From Acanthaster planci (lineage: Eukaryota > Echinodermata > Asteroidea > Valvatida > Acanthasteridae), in the NCBI RefSeq assembly GCF_001949145.1, contig NW_019091437.1, positions 487,728 to 549,727 on the forward strand: 62,000 bases of DNA, in the 5' to 3' direction. The notes under the pieces are model-generated. The model saw nothing but the letters and a program-made list of their open reading frames with translations, did no database searches and had not been told where the DNA came from. Numbering within the stretch: position 1 is the first letter of the stretch; each line of letters begins with the position of its first letter. A program made the translations under genes and the position numbers. This document shows, piece by piece, positions 46,614 through 60,609 of this stretch.

Positions 46614-47440
46614 CCACCCTCCTAAACAAAAACGGGCGCAGTGATTCTGAATGCGTGAGAGGATGATATTGGACATGTAGGGAAGTGGAGAGTTCATGAT
46701 AATTTTCTCTAAAAGTTTCCTTTTTTTCTTTTTCCTCGATTCCTTCAGAAAACCCCCTTTCATCGCCATAGCCATTACTCTTTGATTTAAGTGGGGTATT
46801 ATGATGTACCAAAAAAAAGAATACAGAAAAGTATCTTTCATCTCGCACTCACGAGATCGAAATTGCCAGGGTACCTCTCTACACAAGTGCGAAATAACCA
46901 AGTTTGTAATTCAGGGTACCAGGCGCACGTTAAGCGTATTGGTGTGTGCGATATGATTAACGTTTTAGGCATGTGCGAATGGCCAGTTTCAATTCGGCTC
47001 GCGATTTAGCCCATGATCATTTGCTTAGATCAGTCTAGTCCGCGTGATTTAGCCAATAGGAGGGCAGAATGCGGTACTTGTCACAACGTTTGTTTTTAAG
47101 CTCAAGCAGTGCGTTCAACACAACAGCAATTTTTAAAGTCTGTACTTGGTACAACCAAACCCCACTTCAAATGAAAGCTATGACGATTTTGGAAAGGTTT
47201 ACGAAGAAAAAGTGACAGATCCCGGAAAATTTGAGAGAAATGAGATTGAAGATTGTAACCCTAGACATTTTTGAATCTGCCACTCTTACATTTTGCTGCC
47301 AGGTCCATTTATGCGGACGCGTGCATAGTTACAAAATAAAGGGTAATTCGCCAAAGCCACATAAGAAAAGAAGGGACACGCGCACTTGTTGATCAGCGCC
47401 TTGCAACTGAAAATGTTTGGGGTTTGGCAAAATAAATTCT
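46614..47440. other. Non-coding stretch before the long hairpin
   Basis: No gene, RNA or repeat family recognised; several short minus-strand open frames have no homology that I know. Confidence 0.5.
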
Positions 47441-47524
47441 GGTGGATAGTCGGTGTTAGCTCGCCTTGGTATTGGAAGTGCCACAACTCCCAATGTCTCG
47501 GGGAGCCAACATTGACTATCCACT
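47441..47524. ncRNA. miRNA-precursor-like 84-nt hairpin (candidate)
   Basis: Arms 47441–47479 and 47486–47524 pair along about 38 positions with 5–6 mismatches, several G·U pairs and a six-base loop (47480–47485). The basal 10 pairs (GTGGATAGTC / GACTATCCAC) are perfect. Length, bulge pattern and loop are those of an animal pre-miRNA. I recognise no known miRNA seed, and an old small inverted-repeat element could look the same. Strand cannot be decided. Confidence 0.4.
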
Positions 47525-47598
47525 CCGTCAAATCATGTGATAAGCCTAATATTGATGAAATTCGTCTGCATTGTCAAACATTACTACGGCAACGTTAC

Positions 47599-47854
47599 TT
47601 TCTTTAGGGAGAACCTCTAACGCTCTTGATAAAGCGAAGAACCTCTGAAAAGTACTCGAATGACATCTTGATAAGCCAGGCATTTTGGAGGAGCGAGGAC
47701 TGACAAGGTCAGAGACGCTGGAGGTGAAACCCAACCCAATCTGTTCCGTTTCGCGTCGTATTGCCGCGTCACAAAGTGCAACGGAAATCGATAGTAGCCA
47801 TGCAGCACCCGTCAGCAGTCCATTGGCGTTAGGCCTGGAGCTGGGCTGAAGGCG
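47599..47854 (-). CDS. Candidate signal-peptide exon of the SRCR receptor (weak)
   Basis: The minus-strand frame, open for 85 codons from an acceptor-like TATAG at 47857–47855, encodes a hydrophobic run GLLTGAAWLLSISVALCDAA followed by hydrophilic sequence. It could donate at GTAACG (47598) in phase 1, the phase that SRCR exon 1 needs. There is no in-frame ATG, so a further upstream exon would be required, and the donor is poor. Confidence 0.2.
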
Positions 47855-50800
47855 CTATACGCACTACGATTTCACATGTTATGAGGAATGTCTGCCAAGA
47901 GAAAGCGGAAGACGGACACTGTTTTTACAGCTTTCAGGATAACATGCAAGGACAAAACGCTGTATACTAATCTATGAGCCGCTCTTGTTTCATGTTATCC
48001 GTGTGTACTTAACTTGAAAAATAAACAAACAAAAATAGAAAATAAAATGACTTTTACGTGTATGTCGAGACTCGTTTGTTGGACCCTCCTGTCACTGATT
48101 TGCTTAACAGAACCAGTCTATGTCTCCTTATCGCCCGCGTGCGTCTCCAAGCGTATTTTAAATTTTTATTAGTTTTGATTTAATTTTATTCGTCTTTTTT
48201 TAGCGATTTACAATTTTGGGATGATGACCAGTCATTGTTTCATTTTTACCATCAGTCACCGCCTTCAAGTTTTTAAAGTCAGATCTTTGCTAAGGGGAAC
48301 CGACCCAGTTCGCTTTCCTTCACTTTCCCTCCCCCACCACATTTTCTGAAGTACAGTCTCTACGTGGGTCATCGAGAATCGATATAACAACCAGCCGTTC
48401 ATCATCACTAGACGGGGAACCAACCAAGGACCACTGGAGGAAAGTCATCATCAAGTTATTAAACCACAGGACGCAACAGAATGGCAGGGCGTATAGCTTC
48501 GCTGCCGCCGACAACGGGCACCCAATCGGATGATCTCACGGTTCTTTTTTCAATTTATGTATATTGTATAAAAGTATGCTGGTGATTGAAAATTGTACTG
48601 ATTACTGAAGTACTGAACTCTGTTCTATACTTTAAACAACAACTTGGGGTAGAGAATGATCTACCCGTTATCGTCTTAGGTTTGGAAGATGAGCCTTAAT
48701 GTTGAATTCTAATTTCTTTGATTTCCGGCAAATTTATATTGTCCTTTAGAATAAACTCTTTTGAGTCATATTTATATCAACGAATCGGCTGGGTTTACCC
48801 ATATTATATAGACCTGCGGCATATTGATGACTTGGTGTGCGTCCGTTGGGTGAAAACTTCGATTTTCGTGTGGCATACCTATTTTATGAATGTGGCTATT
48901 TGGGTAAATGAATACATACCATGCAGCGTCGCTTTTACATAATTAACTCTTGCTGAATTTAATCTCAACACTACAGCAAGATAGACAATTGTTCGAGGCT
49001 TAATGCTTGACATCGTGGGATTCCAAGAGTCGAGAAAGCCAATACGTAGCATTTAAAATCTTATTATTGGCCAATACATCTAAGACCAGTCTCTGACGCT
49101 TTGCCCATCAGAATTCTTCCCGGCGGGAGCTGCAACAAGAGAAATTAAATCGAGGCTAGATATAAAAGGGCGAGAGAGAGAGTATGGAATCTCAAAGTGG
49201 CCTCTGCATCCAAAAGTGCACTTGCAATTTGGCGGAGTGGGTGGAAGAGTGCAGGTTGGCGCTACATAAGTGGCGTGAGGCGTTCAGGAGGAGAACACTG
49301 GAAACCAGACCACACCGAAGCAGTTCAGATTACCTCCACGTAAATGTGAAAGATTGGTTTGTCCTCGTTTACTTCATGTCTTGCGGCATTTTCCGAATGC
49401 CCCGTTTCTTTATTGTCGTCTGGAGGTTATATTAGAACTTACGGATGGTAGGGCATTTAACATGATCCCGCAAGCTAAAGAATCGACATACGGAGTTGAG
49501 GCATAGGTCTACACAGATTTGTCCACGGGCAAAACACTAGCAGACCGGTAGCTTTCCGTATTGGAAGTGCCACTCTATCTTTATTCGAGCTCAAAATGAC
49601 CTGCTGAGCTCCTCTCTCGCAACCGGGTCGCATTCAAACGGAATGAAGATTAACGAGACCAGACTCGAATCATGACTTTTTCTTAGCATTGCTGTCCTGT
49701 CCAATAACTATTTTCAAGTTGTTTTTCAATTAAGACTCAAACTCATAACGGCATGATGAAACACGCCGAATTCCAGACCACTTCTGAAAGGTTTGAGCGA
49801 ATTACCCAGAATTGCGTTCATACACTAATTCCCATAGCTAGTCTTGTCGCGTGAAAGCTTCAATGAAATCGTCCGATCCATGAAATACTAAGAGCCACCT
49901 GGTCTATATGAGACGTCTAATGGGGAAACTGTTTTTCTCAAAGGGAATGCGTTCCGAGTTGTTTGAACTCCCGACCGGGAATACATTTGATCGTTCGCAG
50001 TGATCGAAATAACGTCTTAAATAAAATTCAAATACCAGTAACAAGGCGACATGGTGTTCGTTTTAGTTACAAACACTGGCAGATCAGGTGAAATCAATTT
50101 CTTGTTTGATGACGTCACATAATTGTGCGGTTTGCCACCGCAAAATGTGAATTTGGCGATTATCTCTTTAGTACGTGTATGTTAAATGATAAAGTCAATC
50201 AAGACGAAACTGATCATCTCCAAATAGTCTATTCAGAAACATCCGGGATGATGACACCATTCCCTTGAAACTTAACTGTCTTTGATTCTATACGGGAGGG
50301 CGCCCTTTTACGTTTTGACGTCAACAATCCTTGCAGAGTTCATAATACAATTCAGTATTTTTGCAATTTGGTTGGGTGTAGAAAAATCCCTGCGTTTTTG
50401 AATTATAATCCCATATCACTGCACTTCCGGTTACTCCGAACGTCAAGGTCACGTGACTTTCCATTGCATTTAGTAATGGTTCCCAAGATTTGGTCTGCCA
50501 GGTCCCAAAATATGAACGTGCAACCTCATTCGTCATCTGACTGGCGACTCGTTGATCACATGTCACTGAATTATATTCCCGTTGAAAAGAACTTCACTTG
50601 ACTGGTTCCCACCTCCATTTTTTATACATGATATATGTCATTCCCGGTAAGAAAGTGAAAAATAATGCAGGGGACAGGAATCAGTCAAACATTGCACAGC
50701 ACTACCAATGGATTTCGCTTAGGACATGAATCTGTCTCGCAAAATGGCGGACGTAAATAAATGTACGTAATGACCGTTTATTCATACAGAAGAGGGTTTG

Positions 50801-53800
50801 CATAAAACAAATGATGAGTGTTTCAAATTCGGTGACAGATTCACCTCACGGAAAGAAACATTTCATCTGTCACCTCATGAAATTATCCTTACCATGGCAC
50901 TCATAAGCATTCATTATTTGTTTACTATTTTTTGTGGAGATATCGACCAATGTACATGTATTGACTTGTTTTTAAGTATTTTTAAAAGTACCTCAGTTTC
51001 CTCCTTTATTAACCCTGAAGCAAAGGTCAGATAACTCAAACAACCACACAAACTATTTCTGTACTTAAGATCTGTCGGATCCAAAAATATGAGCTCCCTG
51101 CTTGTAACATTTCATGAGATACAGGTGATGGAAGTTGGTTGTTTTGAAACTGCAAATTTCTTGTAATTTGATACATGGCGTGATGTCAGACTTGTAGGTG
51201 TGCCTGGGTATCAGGGTTAATCTTCGTGTCACGTTTCAAATTTATACCGTATGCTGCCTCGGAGAAAACCGTGGTAAATTCTCGTCAAGAAAAAAAGGGA
51301 GAAAGATCGACCACTACAAACCAAACAGGTGACTTGTGCGATGATCGATTGCTTAATAATCTTGACGCCATTGCGTAAGGCTTAATGTTAAGGGAATCAA
51401 GCATCCGTGAATATGTCAGCGCAATCTGGGTGCAGTAACATGGCTGAACTAAGCACTCTCTCGGAGTCTCTCAGTACAGTATCTGTTCTTTACCATTCGA
51501 CCTTCAGAGGCTATCATTTCGGAAGGGGCTTTGTACAGTTGTTTGGCAAAGCTGGGTCTTTCCATACTATTTGGTTCCATACATTCATTCGACTCAACGA
51601 GTATACGGCAATCCGATCTGATGGCATTTAAGACCACAGAGTTTGATATAAATGTTCAAGACCTATCAAGGTGCGAACTTCATCTCAGTTCATGCAGAGG
51701 CATCGCCGTGCACTTCAAACTGTTGATAAAAAAGGGAAACTCGGAAACAACATGAGAAATATCAATAGCTCAACCCCTTGCCATTAAAATCGTCTACGGA
51801 CACAGGGGACAGTGACAAAGGGAAGGGGTCGCCCAGGACCCGCGTCTGCCGAGTGCTTGACCGGTCACTCCAACGGCTTGACTTAATTGTAAGTGGTTCG
51901 AGAAAAAAAAAATCACTTTGGTATATGTATATATAACGTACTGACTGAAGATTACTCTCCCCGTGACTGGGGGCCTAAACATATATTTAAAAAAATCAAG
52001 AAAAAAAACCCACGAAACTATGCAACGGCTTGTGAGTCTTCATACTGTCTGCATAAGTAATTTATACGCAGAAAGATTCCAATCTAGCGAATAAAACATC
52101 AACCGAAAACAAATAAACATTTGCTCGGGCAAGAGTTTCCTCACTCACGACAATTTGAAATTAGAATAATTTGTTTTCGTCTTGTTTTTAAATCATTATT
52201 TTAGGTTTCTACATATAAAGGCCATTTCATGCGCCAAATGGACGCAGTGGTAAACCTGCGAACAGTATTTGTGTTTCAGTCACAGCCAAGCACCGCGTCA
52301 CTTGCAACCACGATCAACTTCGCGATATCAGAGCTTCCAAATGTAACTCATGCACCGTATACATCGCAAACCGGTTCGGCAGTCGTGCGCTGTACGAACT
52401 CAGGATGAGACATTTTCAGAAGTGCTATCTCTTCAATAAGTACCCATAACAGACATGCTGGGTTTATCTCTCTTCTACCTAAATCAAAGATGTAATCCAG
52501 TTATTCGAGCCTGTTACACTCCTCTTTCAGCTGTCGCTCACCAAACTCCATTCTAAGCATTCAAGCGACAGATCTTATCTTCCCCTCATCTTCTTCCGAT
52601 CTCCACAGTCTGCCCAATCTCCACCCCCACTTCCTCTCTTTTATCACCCTGCCCTTGTGTATCATCTTGGACCAATACACCCCTCTATTCGTCCGTATCG
52701 ATCCGATATCCGTATCAGTATTTCCACAAAACGAAACCCGTTGGTCCTCCCTACGGGTTTCAAGGAGATGTACCACCTGCCGCGTGTGTTTTTATAACAC
52801 AATTCTAGCAAGTTCCCAGCAGTTTGCTTCCTTTTTTGTACGGGCGTTATCTCGAACCCGAGTCGTGCTTTATTGCATTCGTTTGAAGTCGAGCCAAAAC
52901 TGTTAGTTTATTTAACACAGAGCCAATTTTCAGGGGCCAAACTTGCTTTCCTGCGCGGAGGGGAATAAATTTAGATTTTTAAAAAATAACCTGCTAGGGT
53001 CTTTCCGAGTGGTAAGGCAAACTTTTAGGTTGTTTCACTAGCTTCGGAAGGAAGGGAAGTGAACTTGCCCGAAAATCGCCTCTCTCTAATCTTTCTTTGG
53101 TGGGCGGCATGTCCCGTTGCCCCCCCCACTAATGCCTTTATTAAAAGAATTTTACAGAGATTATTACAGATCAGTAACATAACGATATCAGTCTGTCATC
53201 GTGGAAATGTTCTGCAAAAAAACGTGTTTAAAATAAATGCTGAAAACAGGAGACACCATGCACCTGCACTCCAGCTTTGAAATTAATATTTATATCTGGT
53301 ACCACTTGCATAGCGACCTCTGCTGGGAACCAGACCGCCTCTCGCAAGGCCCACTATATAGAGCATGGGTCCGCATAATACTCCACATACCCTGATATTG
53401 TGAAGTGATAAGAGATGTAAATCACGTGAGATGTTCCTTTGCTACATTCACATTTACTGGCGTATGTAATCAGAGTCCACAATGTGTAATTTACTGATGT
53501 TAAAATGAAATACATTTTCCTCCAGAAGACAGATCTGGGTCAACAGCAATTTTAAATGATCTTTTATAGAGGAAAAGTGGTCACAAACACAGATAGACCC
53601 TTGCATCAGATGACCTGAACACGGGTAGGCTTTTAGACCTGTAGAAAAAGAAAACTGTCCCTGCAGGGGCTTTGGGTATCTGGGGTAGCAAACGAGGCGA
53701 TACGGTGTAACACTGTACGTTCTGCTTAGTATGAGGCTAAATTGACTGCATACACGATGGATGCTTGACAGTCTACATTGGTCAAGCAGTACAATCATCT

Positions 53801-53904
53801 CCTATACACGCGACATTACACTCTAAATCTACAACTGAAAACAACCTGTCCTGATTCCAATGACGTACAGTACAAGAACCACCGCAAACATTTCCCCCTC
53901 TCTG
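47855..53904. other. Non-coding region with one TATA-type promoter candidate
   Basis: Apart from the TATAAAAG site at 49161 I see no exon with recognisable homology, no RNA gene and no complete repeat element. Base composition is mixed. Confidence 0.45.
49161..49168 (+). promoter_or_regulatory. TATA box candidate
   Basis: TATAAAAG followed by GGGCGAGAGAGAGAG is a good core-promoter match on the plus strand. A start about 30 bases downstream would fall after the ATG at 49184, so the 83-codon frame there is probably not the product. Confidence 0.3.
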
Positions 53905-54073
53905 TTATGTAAACTCAGCGTCATCCTGTTTAAGTGCTTTCGGAGATGCGGACACACGTGAAAGCGCTTTTAACATTCGATCCGTAAAAGAGATACTTCT
54001 CTCGCGCACGGACTCGCCCTGGGGAGTTTTGCCGCAGATGCGCGCGGACGGATTCCAGACACGGACGGGAACC
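53905..54073 (-). CDS. Possible terminal coding exon of an unknown gene (weak)
   Basis: A CpG-rich patch is open on both strands. On the minus strand an AACTGCAG acceptor is followed by VPVRVWNPSARICGKTPQG...SRVSASPKALKQDDAEFT and a stop. The sequence resembles nothing I know; no upstream exon was found. Lack of stops may simply reflect GC content. Confidence 0.15.
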
Positions 54074-54315
54074 CTGCAGTTCCACGAGAACGAAGTTACA
54101 AATGTATGCCCCGAAAAGATCATGGAGACAACGGGCAGGGGACCAGCTCTATGCATGGACTCATGTTTGCAAACACTGATTACAGACGAAGCGGAAATGG
54201 AACTACCGCCGTACGATTAGAAATTCGCGTTTCTAAATTAAGCAACTTAGCTGAATGCAACAACTTCAGCAAGTTAAAACTATACGTATTCAAAAAAAAA
54301 AATGATTTCGTTTGA

Positions 54316-57300
54316 GATACACCTTATTTTGAGGAGAAAGACAGCCCCTTTAGGCTTACTTCTTCCCGTCTTCGTGATGTCAAATTCCAGGTCCGTATGG
54401 TTGTTGTACGTGAATTTGAAATTTTACATTATTTCAGTATATTGCCGAACTTTTTTAACCTTGGCCTAGTAGAAACCGTCTTCGAGTAACCAAACAAAGG
54501 AAGAAATTCAGTAAAACTTGTTTCAGTAATGATGTCGACTACGTACATCTAACAACAGAAGTAGGAGCCGAAGCAACAAGCTTATTTAGAGAAGAGCTGC
54601 TTTGTGTACGTGGTTACATAAACTTCCTCATATTTTCTGGATACGAGGTTAATAGGAATGGCATGTTGGCAGGCAATAGAATGTATGATGTAACTAAACT
54701 TGGAGGAGGTATTCGATGCAAACTGGTTTGAAAAACTTAATGCCACGTTAAAACTAAGAAAAATGTAACGAATAAAGAAAAGTACGAGACAAAAGTGCAT
54801 CGACTCAACTCAGAGCTGATTGAATACTGCAGAAATTTCCCTAAATTTCAGACCGCAAATTGAATTTAGCATTCACGCTGTATTACGCACTGGAATGTTA
54901 CCCTAAACATTTGCGAAAGCAGAGTGAATTTTTCGTCACTTTTGAGGCTTTTTAATCACGTCTCGCTCTGCGCGAGTCGATTTTTCCCGCGAGTTTCCAG
55001 GGAAGCTTCGACTCCTCTAATCTCATAAACGGGTCCCCATCGCCCGTTTTGGGGTCATACCCGCGCCTTCCTGATGATTAGTGTGTTGGAAATAATGAGG
55101 TTAGGCACTCCATCAATGAAAGCAGACAGCGCAAGGCCCCTGGCTGTTTGGAGATACAATTTTTTGTCGCAGGAAAATTCAGTCAATGGAATGAGACGAG
55201 TTGAGTACAGCTGATCCGATTACCAGGGATAAATATGTTGGGGAGAAACAGGTAGGTCAAATATAAGGTCATCACTTCATCGGATAGTTGACCTCAGTAT
55301 GCTTCAAAGATGCGGAGATTCTATGGTGCTGCGGCATCTAGCACCACAGTTTCGAAGATGAATGGATACTCATCATTAAGTAGATTTGTTTGGTGCCTCA
55401 ATAAATTGTGATGCTCAAATTTGTGCCGATATTGCTTCCAAACTCTGGCTGGAAATCGGCACATATACGATAATAGGAGCAATTATGCACTGCGTCGACA
55501 ACCATTGCAAACTGAAGTGAAACTCGTTGGGTGCTGAAAGCCAGAAAACTGTGTCTAATTTATACACAGTTTTCATTTGTTTCTTTAATTAAAAAGGGAT
55601 GGGCAATAGGGGAACGACAATCTGCGGGGAAGGGACATGTGCTCCCATATTCTCGCCAGTGACACTGCGCAAACAAGGGTTTGCAATGAACTGGGCACTT
55701 TTCAACATAACAGTAGGCCTATGACTTGCACAGCAGTAAAAGTGCCATGCAAAATAATATTTGTAATGCAGTCTTTGTAAATGTACCTTTGTGTCCCTTT
55801 TCATGTTGATATCAATTTCGTTCCCCCATTTTAACTGTATTCTGGTGCTTTAAAAATTGGTCATACATATAGTTATCTGCACATTGAGAAAATGGGATAT
55901 AATTTCATGAAGAAATCTTGACGTACGCTGCTCCTATTACAGCTGTTTTTAATTTTCTTTTCTTTGGTGACTCGCTGTTGTTTTAGTACATGGAAGTGGG
56001 CCAGTAAATACGTTTCTCACATAATAATAATTCCAATGAATAAATTTAGGGTTCAAAATTTCAACAGACCCCCTCCAAAAATAATAACTTTAAATAATTT
56101 AGTGTCTTTCTGATTTTTCATCGTAGCACCAGCGCCCTTATTTTTCAGGAAAAGCGTGGAAAGTGTTTAATGTTTTAAGTGCATTTTGCAATAAGATCCA
56201 ACCTAAATGGATGTCGAATAATTTCCATACATTTCAGATGAGGGCATGGAAGGTTGCACAGGTTATATTCTGAAGTAAACGTCGTGTCAATGGGCCTGTA
56301 ATCATCACACCTTCCCCATTTGAATAAGGTGCCACCAAAACTCAAATGCGTTTGAAGGCCTACTTAACAGTCTCACCTTCTCAAAAAAAAAAACAATAAA
56401 AAAAAAAACAATTTTGCGGACCCTCCCCAACAAAACAAAACACTGCCGAGTCTTAGTGCTAAAAGAATACCGTTTGGTGCGAAGGTGTCGCCTATATTCC
56501 CCGCAATGGCACTGCTGAAAAGGAGATCTCCACTGACAACTTCGGTAGCGTGCTCAGTATGGTAAATCGAACCACAATAGCTTGTATACAGCCACAGAAT
56601 GTATGAAGGGACCGTCACGAAATGACGTCCGTTTTGGTATTCAGCACTGCGTGTTTACGGTGTTTGCTTCTCTAGAGTAGGACTGTACCCAAGAAAATCC
56701 CCTTTAAAAGGCGTATCAAGGAACATATAATGATTTGAATTTTCCCCCCAAATCCTAAATTAGTGACTGCTATGGTGTGGAAAATAGTTTTTCTATAGCA
56801 TCGATCGGCTACACAAGACCAAGCTGCAGCAAAGTATAGAATGAATTGAAATGTAATCTTGAATTAATCTGCAAACAAAATGAAATTATAGTGTTGCAAC
56901 TTTACATTGCATTTCGCGTTCCCTTAATGGTATTGTGGAATGAAACTGGGGTTTATTTTCGTGGAAAATGAACGATATAAAATGGATAGTTGTCTTAAGA
57001 AGCCTGCACCTAAAGGAAATCACTCGAGATTACTTTTCTGTTTTCCCAAAGCGGAATCCGAAAATAAAAATTAAGTTTTTTTCGTTCATTTACTCATCTC
57101 CAAAAAGCCTCTGTTAAACATTTATTAGCACTTAAATTTACAGAAACTAAAATGCTCTCTGACCCGGAAGAGAAAAATAATGCCAAAATTAACATTCTCA
57201 TTTCCAAAACCTAAAACTTTATTATGACCAGTGTAACTCGGTGCACTCGTAGGCCTACACAGATAAAAGTTACAACATGCAACACCCCCTCTGCCATTAT

Positions 57301-60300
57301 TATTTCTTTGATGACGGGGATTTATTTTTGTGTGGTATAAAAATGATGTTTCACATTTGTGAAGTAGAAACAATAATTTCGTTTGGGGTGACGCATGAAA
57401 TACTTCATACCACGTGACTTCGCCTCATGGATTAGAACGTTCTACACACGTTATTCATCTCACAAAAGTACTCTTGCCATGGCACTCATGAAACGTTCCT
57501 TTCGTGATTAATATCATTATTACACAACCCCTGAATAAATACTGAAAAAAATTCCCTGAATCACTTACGAGTTCTCACATTTCTTGTATCCGTAGAATAG
57601 AACTTCTTTTTTTCCTTAGAATTGGTCTTTCCCTTTACAACACAGCCTTGACATGCACTGAGAAAAATGATTCAACGACATATGATCAATGCTGCACCAA
57701 TGTGGATTTCTTCAGGAGTAAACTGTACTAAATCAAGGTGATATAACCTAAGAAAACGAGACTTAATTTGCAGGAGATACAGATGACGAGCAGTTTGCAC
57801 AAATTCATGGGCGTGCTTGGGGATACCGTGTTACTCGAATAAAAAAAATTGCTTCCTCGGTCACAATAGGGCATAAAAATTATTTGATTTCCATAACAAT
57901 CAGTGCATTTTATCTTCATATTTTGTGCGAGTTCCTTGTCCTTAATTTATACACATCATATGACTCGTATGTGACTTATTAATGCTCATGAGAATACCTG
58001 ATCACAATATTTAACACTCCGACCTGATAAGTTGTCATAAAACAGTTCATAATTCTTAAATGGAATAAGGATTCGACATCGCCAGTGTTGTGTCCTCCAT
58101 AGATAGCAGTTGAAACTGCGAATGTATTTATGAGCCGCGATCGCAGTTGTCAAAATTTGTGTATTCCAGTATAAAATTAACTGCGTGAAGATGAGGTCTT
58201 AATTTGTGACAATAATTAGGGCCTATATTCTTGACAGACTCACAAATGGTGATGCTGGTGAGTTGCTTGTCGCAAAAGAAATCAACCTTTAAAAACAATT
58301 TCTCCTATTCATGGGCCAGGAAAGTCCTTCTTTCTTTGTGGGGAAAGACCGAAAATCGTTACAGCGAAGTAAATCAAAGGGTGGGATGGGTTCGTTTAGA
58401 ATTCAACCTACACAGTACAGACCTACGTGCATTTTATGTATGCTGAGTAAATGTGCATTCACTGAGACCAGGGAAACGAGCTCTCCAATCCCACGCAGAG
58501 AGGGGGAGATAAAAAGAACACTCCACCTCGTCCCTTCTTCTTCCTTAATCCACGCATGTCAGTACCACTTGTACGACCCGACCGTCCCCAGGGGCAACGC
58601 TTGCGGCTCGGAGAAAGACGAACTCAGGACCTAGCTTGTTGGATTATCTCTCGTTACACGCTACAGGCGTCACATTCTGGAGTATTCCTTCGCCGGAGGG
58701 GGCGACACAGGCCGGCGAGTATGCAAAAAAATGGACGCTCGAGTGTTACGCGGTGGAGACGTGAGGTGCTTATTTGGCCCGCTTTACGTTTTGAACCCTC
58801 CGGGCAATAAACAGCCGATCAATAAATGAGATCAGGTACGAAGGGATTGATCGGGAGTTTGCATGAAATTGTTTGGCGATCGAATGCACTAGCAAGGGGC
58901 TTATTCAACCCGTTATGAGGTGTCACCTGTGACGTAAACAACCACTCCAATTCACAAATTTAAAAAAATCCAAGATAAATTTGATCACTTTACATCCAGT
59001 CCAATCTCTGGGGAAATGCGTACGAAAAGCTAGTTTAGAAATATTACAGAAAATGGACCAAACTGTTTCTTTTGATAATATACTACAAAATAATGACAAT
59101 ACAAATTAAATTTTAATACCTGAATAGTAGAAATTGAATATAAACATTTCTACATTAAACGCACACAGAAAACAGATGAATATTAAAGGTAATTATGTAC
59201 GCTTGCCTGTTATATGAAAACACACTCCCCAGAACTGGCAACGTCTCGTACTCAGTCACGACTATGTTATAAACCACACAGTGACATTCGTTTCAGGAGT
59301 GCAAAGGGAAAGTTATATGAAACTTGCCAACATGCAAACCGGAATGGCGTAATAAATTCAAAATCAATGGAACATAGCAGATACCGTAAACGATTCACGA
59401 GGCTTGCGAAAATGCCGGCTTAGGGAACCCGCCAAGGAAATGTCACAAGAAGCAATTTTCAATTTAAGATTTATGAGGAACATTATCGTGAAGTGACTGA
59501 CTTCGTGCCAAGCAAGTCCGTTTTGTTTACAAGGGCCCGTGAAAAATAATGATAAAACCTTCAGGTTTATGGAGAAGTAAACAAACTTGAAGCTAATCCC
59601 CTGCACGCATAGCAGAGAAGCAGCGGGCACTGAAAGCGGCCCACTTGTTATTGTATCTGTTTTGTCTTGATTATTTCTTGGGAAGTAAGTGGTGGTGATT
59701 CATCTTGTCAAACCTATCGACGAGCTGAAGTGGGTCCGTGAATCAATTTAAGACGAGTACTTCTCGCTGAAGCAATGCACGGGCCAGGCTGTATAGCTTT
59801 CAGGGGGAAATTACGACATACAACCCTGAATGTCGTCAGATTTGTAAATGAGACATTTTGTAGTTTGCTATTTTTTATTTTTTTTTGCTATGCAAAGAAA
59901 AAACACAGTATACATGTACCATCAAGTGCAGTTTTAGAATTTTTCTTTTCATAAAACAACTTTCGTAAACATTTCATTTCATGAATTGAAGGATTGAGAC
60001 AAACATTAAGTCATCTTGCTGTTATCAATCAAGAACTGACTTTTGCCATAATTCGGGCAATTTCACTTTGATATCCCGCGTCGGACGAGTTCACAACCAT
60101 GTCATATAAACACACGGATCTGCCGCAAGAATGATCGCTACATGCGTTGAGCTTGTACGCAAGAACGTTCACGAGGCTGGTTTCCATCGTGACATGCATC
60201 TTGACCAGTGGACTTTATCGGATCCCTATCAGAAGTCACCTATATTTTACGGCACCTGAAAAACTTCCACCCTTAAAATCATGTCATTAAAGAGACATTC

Positions 60301-60480
60301 GATACTTGGATGACATTGCAGTAGTTAGGTTCATTTGGTGTGAACTTTGGATGGTATCCTATTGATGCTACTACGCTCTAATAGGCAATGATATGTAGCC
60401 GTCAGGTTGATGAAAGGGCAAATACATGTACTGCATGGTTAATCACGTGGTAACACGAAACTGCGGGACAGACTCTTTAA
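54316..60480. other. Non-coding region, nothing recognised
   Basis: Scattered short open frames, including two overlapping plus-strand frames at 58231–58810 in a GC-richer patch, show no homology that I recognise and no convincing splice context. A weak hairpin (TGGTGCT / AGCACCA) lies near 55324–55348. A-rich runs occur near 56383–56410. Confidence 0.45.
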
Positions 60481-60508
60481 AGTTCAATTTCCTTCAAAGG
60501 ATCAAATA

Positions 60509-60530
60509 ACCAATCTTTCTCCATATATAA
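60509..60530 (+). promoter_or_regulatory. CCAAT plus TATA core-promoter candidate
   Basis: CCAAT at about 60510–60514 and TATATAAGG at about 60524–60532 are close together on the plus strand. About 70 bases downstream GAGCAGGCAAGTTAAGT offers a GT (or GC) donor, so this could be a gene start with a short non-coding first exon whose body lies beyond the window. No coding exon supports it yet. Confidence 0.35.
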
Positions 60531-60609
60531 GGCTCCTTCTTGTAGACGGTGTTTCCCGGCCACACGTACTCGAGCGGTATAGCCCAGGAGCAGGCAAGTT
60601 AAGTAATTA

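Noticed and set aside
47469-47484. 16-base identity with 49558–49573
   Set aside because: One such match is expected by chance in a window of this size, and it does not extend.
49184-49435. 83-codon frame directly after a TATA box
   Set aside because: The ATG is only about 16 bases past the TATA box, so a normal start site would exclude it. No recognisable domain.
58231-58810. Overlapping plus-strand open frames in a GC-richer patch
   Set aside because: No start context, domain or splice sites that I can support; codon content looks random.
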